Made by a program: the position numbers and the translations under genes
Source: Candidatus Nitrosopumilus sp.
Lineage (GTDB): Archaea > Thermoproteota > Nitrososphaeria > Nitrososphaerales > Nitrosopumilaceae
DNA length: 38,625 bases
Direction of reading: 5' to 3'
Assembly (NCBI GenBank): GCA_024644105.1
Contig: JAHELP010000004.1
Span: forward strand, 4,231 to 42,855
Notes under the pieces: generated by a model
Database searches by the model: none
Told to the model about the DNA's origin: nothing
The model's input: the letters and a program-made list of their open reading frames with translations, nothing else
Part shown: positions 1 through 6,639 of the stretch, piece after piece
Numbering within the stretch: the first letter of the stretch is position 1
Layout: the number at the start of each line of letters is the position of its first letter

Positions 1-150
1 AGAAATCAAACAAACCAAATCCTAATCAAAAGAAATCAAACAAACCAAATCCTAATCAAAAGAAATCAAACAAACCAAATCCTAATCAAAAGAAATCAAA
101 CAAACCAAATCCTAATCAAAAGAAATCAAACAAACCAAATCCTAATCAAA
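1..150 (+). repeat. Five identical 30-bp tandem repeats
   Basis: The first 150 bases are five head-to-tail copies of a 30-bp unit with no mismatch that I can see and no spacer between copies. The array begins at the window edge, so the true copy number may be larger. The unit is a multiple of three and is free of stops in two plus-strand frames; in one of them it reads as a decapeptide and the frame closes directly after the fifth copy. The array is therefore best read as coding (see the partial CDS). Confidence 0.97.
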
Positions 151-155
151 AATAA
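3..155 (+). CDS. C-terminal decapeptide-repeat tail of a protein truncated by the window edge
   Basis: In the frame starting at base 3 the repeats translate as five exact copies of KSNKPNPNQK, followed at once by a TAA stop at 153-155. The peptide is basic, polar and rich in Asn, Pro and Lys, as in disordered tails. All three minus-strand frames are closed by stops within each unit. Another plus frame also stays open but gives a less protein-like sequence and runs past the repeats. The start and main domain lie upstream of the window, so the function is unknown. The stop lies 6 bp from the convergent stop of the next gene, as expected for a real gene end. Coding is inferred from frame and stop position only. 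Confidence 0.6.
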   Translation, partial: KSNKPNPNQKKSNKPNPNQKKSNKPNPNQKKSNKPNPNQKKSNKPNPNQK

Positions 156-161
156 TTTCTT

Positions 162-587
162 TCACCCATCAATTTTCGATAGATGAATATGTGCAATTTT
201 CCAAGTTGGTTGTTTCACAAGAACAAATGTTGCACGTCCTGTAATTACCATATGTTCTCCTGTGAATGCTTTATTGTCTACTAACATTCCTTTTTGAATT
301 AATTCTAAAGCAACAACTGCAGTTTCACCAAACAAACTAATTTTAGGATTTTTTATTTCATATGAATAATCTGATATGCTGACAAATCTTAATTCTTCAA
401 GCTCAATTGTCGTTTGGTAATCTTTGAGATCATATGGTGGCAAATCACTAAAACTAGAAAATTTTGAATCATTTAGATGAATGTCTCTAAGGGTATCTAG
501 ATCTTTTGTAATTCCAGCTTGAAACAAAGTTTCAATGACTTTGATTATCTCTTCATTATCAGTCAAAATAGTACATTTCAAATGCAA
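162..587 (-). CDS. SnoaL/NTF2-like small protein
   Basis: This 141-aa soluble protein has the layout of the NTF2/SnoaL-like cone fold. An N-terminal helical part (about residues 10-40) is followed by strands ending in GEHMVITGRATFVLVKQ and WKIAHIHLS, the usual final hairpin of DUF4440/SnoaL_3 proteins. Members bind small ligands or act as isomerases or hydrolases; nothing here fixes a substrate. The track start is a TTG codon. No in-frame ATG lies near the N-terminus and an in-frame stop lies a few codons upstream, so TTG at 587 or the TTG two codons later is the likely start. It is transcribed away from the ilv operon, with a 186-bp divergent promoter region between them. Confidence 0.7.
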   Translation of the reverse strand: MHLKCTILTDNEEIIKVIETLFQAGITKDLDTLRDIHLNDSKFSSFSDLPPYDLKDYQTTIELEELRFVSISDYSYEIKNPKISLFGETAVVALELIQKGMLVDNKAFTGEHMVITGRATFVLVKQPTWKIAHIHLSKIDG

Positions 588-773
588 AAAATATCAGTTT
601 AAGTCTTCTGCACAAATTTAGTGAAATCCCGATTATTTTTCAGAGAATCTTTATTAATTATCGTTTGATTATTTTTATGATTTCAATGGACACTAAATTA
701 ACTGAAAAATATGGCAATGATTTGTTTATTGTTGTTCTACTATAACGTGTCTAAAATTTACTAGATTAAAATT

Positions 774-2486
774 ATGGAGAGAAATTTGATGAATAAAATG
801 GAAAATATGACAGGTGCAAAGGCCTTGATGACGGCTATGGAAAAAGAAGGCGTCAAACAAGTATTTGGATTACCTGGAGGTGCAAATCTCCCAATGTATG
901 ATGAATTTGCAAGATGCGATATTAGACATATCTTGGTAAGACACGAACAATCAGCTGCTCATATGGCTGACGGTTTTGGTAGAGTAAGTAGAAAACCTGG
1001 AGTGTGTTTTGCTACATCTGGCCCTGGTGCAACAAACATTTTGACTGGAATTGCAACTGCCCAAGCAGATTCTGCTCCTATGATTGCAGTTACAGGACAA
1101 GTACCTGTTAACATGATTGGTAAGGATGCTTTTCAAGAAAGTGATATTATTGGAATGGCAAATCCCGTTGTAAAATATGCATTTCAACCCCGAACTGCTG
1201 CAGAAGTTCCAGAAGTTGTCAAAAAAGGATTTTTTATTGCAGAAACTGGAAGACCTGGACCCGTATTAATCGACATTCCAAAAGATGTACAAATTAACGA
1301 AGAACCAATGAATTTTCCTGATGAATTTAAAATTCAAGGATATCATCCTTGGGCAGATCCTGATATTGTAAATGTTGAAAAGGCAATTGATATGTTACTT
1401 CATGCTGAAAAACCAATTATTTTAGCTGGCGGTGGTGCAATTATTTCATCTGCATTTGCAGAATTACAAGCTATAGCAGAAACTCTAATGCTTCCTGTAG
1501 TTACTACTTTCAAAGGCAAGGGTGCATTTCCAGAAACTCATCCTTTATCATTAGGTCCAATAGGAATGCATGGACATGCTGAAGCCAACAAAATGATGAC
1601 AGAAGCTGATTGTGTATTGGCAATTGGAACACGATTTTCTGACCGTTCTGTAGGGACATTTGAGGCCTTTGAAAAGAGATTGAAGATTATTCATATGGAC
1701 GTAGATCCTGCAGAAATTGGAAAAAACCAAACTGCACAAATCGCTGTAATTGGAGATGTACGTGTAAATCTTAGAGTCATGGTAAAATTACTTTTGCAAA
1801 AAGCAATTAAAAAAACTGAAGAAACTCCTTGGATAAAACATGTAAAGGAAACAAAAGCCTATTGGAAAGAAAATTTAAAACTTCATCCTGGTGAAATGGG
1901 GGCTGCTAAAATTTTACGTAAACTTCGTGAATTATTACCCAAGGAATCAATCATTACTACAGAAGTAGGACAACACCAAATGTGGGCTTCACTATTTTAT
2001 GATGTAATTCAACCTGGTACTTTCTTTAGTTCAACTGGACTTGGTACAATGGGCTGGGGATTCCCAGCTGCAATTGGAGCTAAAGTTGCAAAACCTGACG
2101 TTCCTGTTGTAGATATAGCAGGCGATGGAAGCTTTAGTATGACAGAAAACTCTCTTGCCACAGCCGTGTTAGAAGATATTCCAGTAATTGTATTTCTCTT
2201 AAACAATTCATCATTGGGAATGGTAGCTCAATGGCAAAGAACTTTCTATGGTAGAAGAATGATTGGTGTAGACCAACAAAGCTGTCCTGATTATGTTAAA
2301 TTAGCAGAGTCTTATGGTGCTCAAGGAATTAGAGCTCAATCAATGGATGAGCTTGATAAGGCAATTAAAACTGCATTAAGTAGTAATGTTGCAACCGTAA
2401 TTGATATTCCAATTGATCCTGAAGAAGATGTATTGCCATTTGTAGCTCCTGGAACTTCGTTATCGGATATGATTTTACCATCATAG
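774..2486 (+). CDS. ilvB: Acetolactate synthase, catalytic (large) subunit
   Basis: Acetohydroxyacid synthase large subunit, a ThDP, FAD and Mg-dependent enzyme that condenses pyruvate with pyruvate or 2-oxobutyrate in valine, leucine and isoleucine synthesis. The three ThDP-enzyme domains are complete in 570 aa. The catalytic glutamate lies in VRHEQSAAH (Glu58 of the track protein) and the ThDP/metal motif starts at GDGSFSM (about residue 450). It is followed after 9 bp by the regulatory subunit gene and then leuA and leuB, clearly one operon. The first ATG (774) may not be the true start: GGAGAG at 777-782 would lie within the gene but is well placed as a Shine-Dalgarno site for ATG 789, giving MNKMENMTGAK. 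Confidence 0.96.
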   Translation: MERNLMNKMENMTGAKALMTAMEKEGVKQVFGLPGGANLPMYDEFARCDIRHILVRHEQSAAHMADGFGRVSRKPGVCFATSGPGATNILTGIATAQADSAPMIAVTGQVPVNMIGKDAFQESDIIGMANPVVKYAFQPRTAAEVPEVVKKGFFIAETGRPGPVLIDIPKDVQINEEPMNFPDEFKIQGYHPWADPDIVNVEKAIDMLLHAEKPIILAGGGAIISSAFAELQAIAETLMLPVVTTFKGKGAFPETHPLSLGPIGMHGHAEANKMMTEADCVLAIGTRFSDRSVGTFEAFEKRLKIIHMDVDPAEIGKNQTAQIAVIGDVRVNLRVMVKLLLQKAIKKTEETPWIKHVKETKAYWKENLKLHPGEMGAAKILRKLRELLPKESIITTEVGQHQMWASLFYDVIQPGTFFSSTGLGTMGWGFPAAIGAKVAKPDVPVVDIAGDGSFSMTENSLATAVLEDIPVIVFLLNNSSLGMVAQWQRTFYGRRMIGVDQQSCPDYVKLAESYGAQGIRAQSMDELDKAIKTALSSNVATVIDIPIDPEEDVLPFVAPGTSLSDMILPS

Positions 2487-2495
2487 TGATTGATT

Positions 2496-2978
2496 ATGTG
2501 GGCTATACTTTCTATTTTAGTTGAAAACAAACCTGGTATCTTGTTTAAGATAACTCATCTTTTTAGATCCAGAAACTTCAATATTGATAGCATTTCAGTT
2601 GGAATTACCGAGAATCCTGATTATTCTAAAATGACTATCACCACATATGGTGATGAAAAGCAGATTGAACAGATTGTAAAGCAACTTGATAAAATGATTG
2701 ATACCGTAAAGGTCGAACATTTAGATGAGCACAAAACAGTATTTCGTGAACTTAGTCTTTTTAAGATAAAACTCAGTAATGCTAATGATAGTATGGAAAT
2801 TAACAAATTAGCAAATGCATATGGTGGAAAAGTTCATGATGTGAAAAAAGATTCTATTATGGTTGAATTGACTGCTACCCCAGATCAAATCAAGGCATTT
2901 GAAGAATTAGCAAAACCATTTGGAATAATTGATGTAGCACGAACTGGTGTTGCAGCATTACAGAGAAGTGGTGCATAA
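2496..2978 (+). CDS. ilvN: Acetolactate synthase, small regulatory subunit
   Basis: Regulatory subunit of acetohydroxyacid synthase. It begins with the ACT domain signature ILSILVENKPGILFKITHLF, continues with FNIDSISVG, and has the C-terminal AHAS small-subunit domain from about residue 80. The family binds valine and confers feedback inhibition on the large subunit. The track start at 2490 is a TTG codon; the ATG two codons later (2496) gives MWAILS and is preferred, for a 160-aa protein of usual length. It follows ilvB by 9 bp and its TAA stop overlaps the ATG of leuA by one base (TAATG), which points to translational coupling. Confidence 0.95.
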   Translation: MWAILSILVENKPGILFKITHLFRSRNFNIDSISVGITENPDYSKMTITTYGDEKQIEQIVKQLDKMIDTVKVEHLDEHKTVFRELSLFKIKLSNANDSMEINKLANAYGGKVHDVKKDSIMVELTATPDQIKAFEELAKPFGIIDVARTGVAALQRSGA

Positions 2979-4504
2979 TGGTAAATGTTAGAATTTTTGA
3001 TACTACGTTGCGAGATGGTGAACAGACACTTGGTGTATCTTTATCCCCTGATCAAAAATTGGCAATTGCAAAAAAACTTGATGAATTAGGTGTAGATGCT
3101 ATTGAAGCAGGATTCCCAGTAATTTCTGAGGGTGAATTAAAAGCGGTTAAGATGATTACTTCTGAAGGATTAACTTGTGAAATTGCAGGATTAACTAGAA
3201 CTATCAAAAAGGATATTGATGCAGCCGTTGATGCAGGATTGAACTATATTCATACATTCATTGCAACTTCAGATATTCATTTAGAACATAAACTCAAAAT
3301 GACAAGAGACCAAGCACTTGAAAAAGCAATTGAAGCTGTAGAATATGGTAAATCACGGGGTTTACAAGTAGAATTTTCTGCTGAAGATGCATCAAGAACT
3401 GACAGAGAATTTTTGAAAAAAGTTTTTGGTGATGTCGCAAAGGCAGGAGCTGATCGTGTAAACATACCTGATACTGTTGGGTATTCTACTCCTGAATATA
3501 TGGCTCAAATTACTAGAGACACAATTGAAGCTACAAAATTGCCTGTAAGTGTTCACTGTCATAATGATTTTGGATTGGCTGTTGCAAATTCTCTTGCTGG
3601 AATTCATGCTGGAGCTGCATGTGCACATGTAACAATTAATGGTATTGGGGAAAGAGCAGGTAATGCTTCTTTGGAAGAACTTTCTATGGCACTCAAATGC
3701 TTACCTCATGAACAAAATTATGAGACTAACATTAAATCTGAATTAATTTACGAAACCTCTAGGTTCATTTCAAAAACTGTGGGAATTATTGTACAACCAA
3801 ATAAGGCAATAGTTGGCGCAAATGCATTTGGACATGAATCAGGAATTCACACTCATGGTGTGTTGAATAATCCTCTAACTTACGAACCAATTAGTCCTGA
3901 ATTGGTTGGAAGAAAAAGATGGCTAAAGGTTGGAAAGCATGCAGGAGTTCATGGAATGAATGCAATGTTGGAAGAATATGGTGTAAAACCAACTGAAGAG
4001 CAAGCTAAACAAATCTTAGAAAAAGTCAAAATTCTTGGTGATCAAGGAAAACAAGTTACTGATGTAGAGTTGCTATCTATAGCAAGTGAAGTTTTAGGTG
4101 AAAAAGATCTTAAAAAAATCGTACAACTAACAGGTTTTTCAGTTTCTACTGGAATAGGAACTATGCCTTATGCATTTGTAAAATTAAACATTGATGGACA
4201 GGATCATATTGGAACTGATTTTGGTGTTGGCCCAGTAGATGCAGCATTAAATGCAATTCAAAAAATTACTGGCAAGATTTCAGAGATTAGAATTAAAGAC
4301 TATGGTTTGGCGTCTATTTCTGGTGGATCTGGAGCATTATGTGAAGTTACCGTTAAAGTTGAGGATCCATTAGGGAATAAGGTTTCAGCAAAATCAGTTG
4401 GTGAAGACATTGTTACCACTTCTGTTAAAGCAGTTATTGATGCAATAAATAGAATTATGCTCAAAAAGATGCTTCAAGAAAAACATGTTAAAGCTAAATC
4501 CTAA
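2978..4504 (+). CDS. leuA: 2-isopropylmalate synthase
   Basis: Condenses acetyl-CoA with 2-oxoisovalerate, the first step committed to leucine. The N-terminal TIM barrel carries FDTTLRDGEQTLGVSLSP, HCHNDFG (metal-binding histidines) and GIGERAGNASLEE. The C-terminal LeuA allosteric domain (about residues 385-500) is present with a Gly-rich SISGGSGALCEV. At 508 aa it is full length. The citramalate synthase CimA and homocitrate synthase families are close relatives; HTFIATSDIHLEHKLKMT and the ilv/leu operon context favour LeuA, but substrate choice cannot be proved by eye. Its ATG overlaps the ilvN stop. leuC, leuD and ilvC are not in this window. Confidence 0.88.
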   Translation: MVNVRIFDTTLRDGEQTLGVSLSPDQKLAIAKKLDELGVDAIEAGFPVISEGELKAVKMITSEGLTCEIAGLTRTIKKDIDAAVDAGLNYIHTFIATSDIHLEHKLKMTRDQALEKAIEAVEYGKSRGLQVEFSAEDASRTDREFLKKVFGDVAKAGADRVNIPDTVGYSTPEYMAQITRDTIEATKLPVSVHCHNDFGLAVANSLAGIHAGAACAHVTINGIGERAGNASLEELSMALKCLPHEQNYETNIKSELIYETSRFISKTVGIIVQPNKAIVGANAFGHESGIHTHGVLNNPLTYEPISPELVGRKRWLKVGKHAGVHGMNAMLEEYGVKPTEEQAKQILEKVKILGDQGKQVTDVELLSIASEVLGEKDLKKIVQLTGFSVSTGIGTMPYAFVKLNIDGQDHIGTDFGVGPVDAALNAIQKITGKISEIRIKDYGLASISGGSGALCEVTVKVEDPLGNKVSAKSVGEDIVTTSVKAVIDAINRIMLKKMLQEKHVKAKS

Positions 4505-4530
4505 AATCTATCTTTGTTTGATGTGTAATT

Positions 4531-5544
4531 ATGTATAAAATTTCACTAATCACTGGAGATGGAATTGGACCTGAATTATCAGAATCAGCAGTATCTGTTT
4601 TGGATACAATTCATGATAAACTTGATTTGAAATTTGATATTACTAAATTATCTGCCGGTGACAAAGCCTTATCTGAAACTGGAAAAGCATTACCTGATGA
4701 AACAGTTAAAACAATAAAACAATCTGATGTTTGCTTAAAAGCTCCAGTTGGTGAAAGTGCTGCTGATGTGATTGTTGTTTTGAGAAGAATGTTGGATCTT
4801 TATGCTAACATTAGACCTGCAAAATCATATCCACACATGCCTGCATTAAGAGATGATATTGATCTGGTGATAGTTAGAGAAAATACTGAAGATCTTTACA
4901 CTGGCAAAGAATTTAGCTTGGGTGATTCTGCAGTTGCATTGAGAATAATTTCTGAAAAAGCCTCAAAACGAATTGCAAAATATGCATTTGAAACTGCCAA
5001 ACAACGTGATTCTATGAGAAAAGTCACATGTGTTCACAAGTCAAATGTAATGCGAGTTACAGATGGATTATTTGCTAAATCATGCATTGAAGTATCAAAG
5101 GATTATCCAGATATCACATTTGAAGAAATGTATGTTGATGCATGTGCTATGAATTTAATTCGACAACCTGAACAATTTGATGTTGTAGTAACTACTAATT
5201 TGTTTGGTGATATTTTATCTGATGAATCTTCTCAAGTGGTTGGAGGTTTGGGAATGGCCCCAGCTGCTAACATTGGGGATAAATTTGCATTGTTTGAACC
5301 TGTTCATGGGGCTGCATTTGATATTGCAGGAAAAAATATAGCAAACCCTTCTTCCTTTTTACTATCAATCAAAATGATGCTTGATTGGCTAGGAAACAAA
5401 CACAATGATTCTAAATGTATTGAGGTTGGTCAAAAATTAGAATCTACTATTTTTAATTTAGTAAAGACTGGTGTTAAGACCAAAGATATTGGTGGTGACA
5501 AGAGTACTACTGAATTTACAAAACAGATTACCGTAAATCTCTAA
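4531..5544 (+). CDS. leuB: 3-isopropylmalate dehydrogenase (isocitrate/isopropylmalate dehydrogenase family)
   Basis: NAD-dependent beta-decarboxylating dehydrogenase of the leucine pathway. It shows the N-terminal LITGDGIGPELS motif, NIRPAKSYP, the RENTEDLYTG loop, VTCVHKSNVMRVTDGLF and the cofactor region FEPVHGAAFDIAGKNIANP. At 337 aa it has the usual archaeal length. The RENTE loop is shared by isocitrate, homoisocitrate and isopropylmalate dehydrogenases of archaea, so substrate assignment rests on its place as the last gene of ilvB-ilvN-leuA-leuB, 26 bp after leuA. No terminator is obvious on the plus strand. The sequence just downstream forms a structured RNA element that appears to be transcribed from the opposite strand. 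Confidence 0.87.
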   Translation: MYKISLITGDGIGPELSESAVSVLDTIHDKLDLKFDITKLSAGDKALSETGKALPDETVKTIKQSDVCLKAPVGESAADVIVVLRRMLDLYANIRPAKSYPHMPALRDDIDLVIVRENTEDLYTGKEFSLGDSAVALRIISEKASKRIAKYAFETAKQRDSMRKVTCVHKSNVMRVTDGLFAKSCIEVSKDYPDITFEEMYVDACAMNLIRQPEQFDVVVTTNLFGDILSDESSQVVGGLGMAPAANIGDKFALFEPVHGAAFDIAGKNIANPSSFLLSIKMMLDWLGNKHNDSKCIEVGQKLESTIFNLVKTGVKTKDIGGDKSTTEFTKQITVNL

Positions 5545-5554
5545 AAATTATTTC

Positions 5555-5662
5555 TTTAAAACAACGAGATACATGGAAAACACGCTGATACAAGGACGTA
5601 TTCCTAACATGATGTGTTTTCCAGACCTACTGTTCTACGACGCAGAACAATGGTTTCTCGTC
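5555..5662 (-). ncRNA. Candidate structured small RNA with a three-way junction
   Basis: Three perfect inverted repeats nest here: an outer 6-bp stem ACGAGA/TCTCGT (5564-5569 with 5656-5661), a 10-bp stem TGGAAAACAC/GTGTTTTCCA (5574-5583 with 5614-5623) and a 6-bp hairpin TGTTCT/AGAACA with a 7-nt loop (5631-5636 with 5644-5649). Inside the 10-bp stem is a small AGGA/TCCT hairpin. On the minus strand a TATA-like box lies about 26 nt before the outer stem, and a T-rich run follows it, so a roughly 100-nt minus-strand transcript is likely. It does not match tRNA, 5S, SRP, RNase P or C/D-box patterns that I know. Existence of the RNA is inferred. Confidence 0.55.
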
Positions 5663-5679
5663 ACATACAATAGGCTAAA

Positions 5680-5691
5680 ATCATATTTAAG
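5680..5691 (-). promoter_or_regulatory. TATA-like box for the candidate minus-strand RNA
   Basis: Read on the minus strand this is CTTAAATATGAT. Its centre is about 26 nt upstream of the first base of the outer stem (5661), the usual archaeal spacing from TATA box to transcription start. No open reading frame begins downstream on that strand, which supports an RNA gene. Confidence 0.45.
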
Positions 5692-5795
5692 AATGATCCA
5701 AATTTCCCACTAGTGATAATTTTTAGTTATTGTGAAATTCTCTGAATAAATTCCTCATGAATTTTCTTTTGATTGTGTACTATCCACAAAAATGC

Positions 5796-5816
5796 TTCAT
5801 GATTTGGGCTCATGAA
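5796..5816. repeat. Short inverted repeat in the leuB-downstream gap
   Basis: TTCATGA and TCATGAA flank a 7-nt loop in the otherwise featureless A/T-rich stretch between the candidate RNA and the zinc-ribbon gene. It could be an RNA hairpin or a protein site. The rest of 5692-5930 shows no open frame or motif that I trust. Confidence 0.3.
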
Positions 5817-5963
5817 ACTTGCTCATTATTTTTTGTTAAAGATAAAAAAGTGTAAAAAATTTGATCGATTTGTTATCTTGATGTCTACAAAGCAAACTTT
5901 CTTAGAATTAGTATTTTTTTAAGAATTGCCAATTTTTATTAAATGCAAATCCTATTTGCTAGT

Positions 5964-6095
5964 ATGGTTGTGTGCTGTATTTGTAAAATTGCTACTGGTA
6001 CCTTGAAGATTTCTGACGGTAATCCAAAGTATAAGGGAAAGCCTATCTGTAAAGAATGTCAGGGATATCGAAAATTACTCAAAGAAACAAAATAG
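5964..6095 (+). CDS. 43-aa zinc-ribbon protein
   Basis: Too short for the ORF track. ATG at 5964 opens a 43-aa frame with CCIC near the N-terminus (CxxC with an extra Cys) and CKEC near residue 31, so two Cys pairs about 25 residues apart in a Lys-rich protein: a small zinc ribbon. A TATA-like TTTTATTA (5934-5941) is centred 26 nt upstream of this ATG, as expected for a leaderless archaeal mRNA, which supports this start over the in-frame ATG at 5943. Its stop abuts the convergent stop of the next gene without a gap. Function is unknown; zinc binding is inferred from the cysteines. Confidence 0.6.
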   Translation: MVVCCICKIATGTLKISDGNPKYKGKPICKECQGYRKLLKETK

Positions 6096-6344
6096 TTATT
6101 CTGAATCTTTAGTTTTGTTTTTTGCTGCCCATTCTTCATACATTTTAATTAATTCATCCACATCTTTACCTTCCTCTGAATATGTGACAATTACACCAAA
6201 TGTACCTTTTTTATCATGGCCTCTGGCAAAATAACCCCAAAAAGAGTCTGGTAACTTTGCAAAACTGCTTGAATCATGTGATACTCCGATTAAATTATTT
6301 CCAATTACCTCTACTACTTTTTTAGCATCTTCTTGTTCAATCAT
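6096..6344 (-). CDS. Conserved small protein of unknown function
   Basis: An 82-aa soluble protein I do not recognise. It has alternating helix-strand character: an acidic N-terminal helix, then IGNNLIGVSHDSSSFAKLP, an aromatic FWGYFARGHDKKGTFGVIVTY segment that looks like a beta hairpin, and an acidic-basic C-terminal helix. It contains no cysteine and no membrane segment. It starts at ATG 6344, immediately downstream of a perfect 7+7 inverted repeat that overlaps the expected transcription start, so the gene may be regulated by a DNA-binding repressor. It lies downstream of the aspS operon on the same strand but is separated from it by a hairpin and its own TATA-like sequence. Confidence 0.65.
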   Translation of the reverse strand: MIEQEDAKKVVEVIGNNLIGVSHDSSSFAKLPDSFWGYFARGHDKKGTFGVIVTYSEEGKDVDELIKMYEEWAAKNKTKDSE

Positions 6345-6348
6345 AAAT

Positions 6349-6364
6349 TATCAAAACTTTGATA
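6349..6364. promoter_or_regulatory. Palindromic operator candidate
   Basis: TATCAAA and TTTGATA form perfect 7-bp arms around a 2-bp centre, 5 bp upstream of the ATG at 6344. A TATA-like TTTTTATT on the minus strand lies about 29 nt before the ATG, so the palindrome covers the expected start of transcription, a common position for archaeal repressors. The regulator is unknown. Confidence 0.4.
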
Positions 6365-6390
6365 CAATAAAAATTTGAATGATTTTATTG
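6365..6390 (-). terminator. Hairpin after the aspS operon
   Basis: CAATAAAA and TTTTATTG form perfect 8-bp arms around a 10-nt loop directly after the stop of the last gene of the aspS operon. It is a weak A/T stem, but its place between two same-strand genes fits transcript termination or 3' end protection. It overlaps the TATA-like sequence of the next gene. Confidence 0.35.
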
Positions 6391-6624
6391 TCAATTAACT
6401 CCCTTTCTTCTACTCTTTTTCTCACCAGTTGAAACAAAATCTTTTTGGAAATCTTTCAATTTGGAGATGGCAGCATCTTTTTCATCTTTAGTTTGTTCTC
6501 TGATTATCATGTCATCAATGTCTGTAAAATTTTCACATTTTTCACATAACCATAATGGAGCTTTATCTTTTGCCTGCACTATAGGTAGTCTCCTTTCATT
6601 ACATTGTTTACAGAATAATGTCAT
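6391..6624 (-). CDS. Small zinc-ribbon protein downstream of aspS
   Basis: A 77-aa protein with two CxxC knuckles, FCKQCNERRLP and LCEKCENF (Cys residues near 5, 8, 27 and 30), followed by a charged helical tail of about 40 residues. The spacing resembles the N-terminal zinc ribbon of archaeal RNA polymerase subunit M/TFS and many small archaeal ribbons, but the catalytic C-terminal TFS ribbon is absent, so a transcription-cleavage role is not supported. It follows aspS by 15 bp on the same strand and is probably the last gene of that operon. Zinc and nucleic-acid binding are inferred. Confidence 0.72.
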   Translation of the reverse strand: MTLFCKQCNERRLPIVQAKDKAPLWLCEKCENFTDIDDMIIREQTKDEKDAAISKLKDFQKDFVSTGEKKSRRKGVN

Positions 6625-6639
6625 GATTTTTTCTACTCT

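Noticed and set aside
1-150. CRISPR-like direct repeats
   Set aside because: Copies abut with no spacers and the unit is an in-frame decapeptide ending at a stop codon.
951-1187. Minus-strand 78-aa ORF, with similar ORFs inside ilvB, ilvN and leuA
   Set aside because: Shadows of clearly conserved plus-strand genes.
5555-5662. Hammerhead ribozyme, tRNA or C/D-box RNA
   Set aside because: Junction sequences lack the CUGANGA/GAAA core, no T-loop or CCA-type acceptor is present, and no paired C and D boxes were found.
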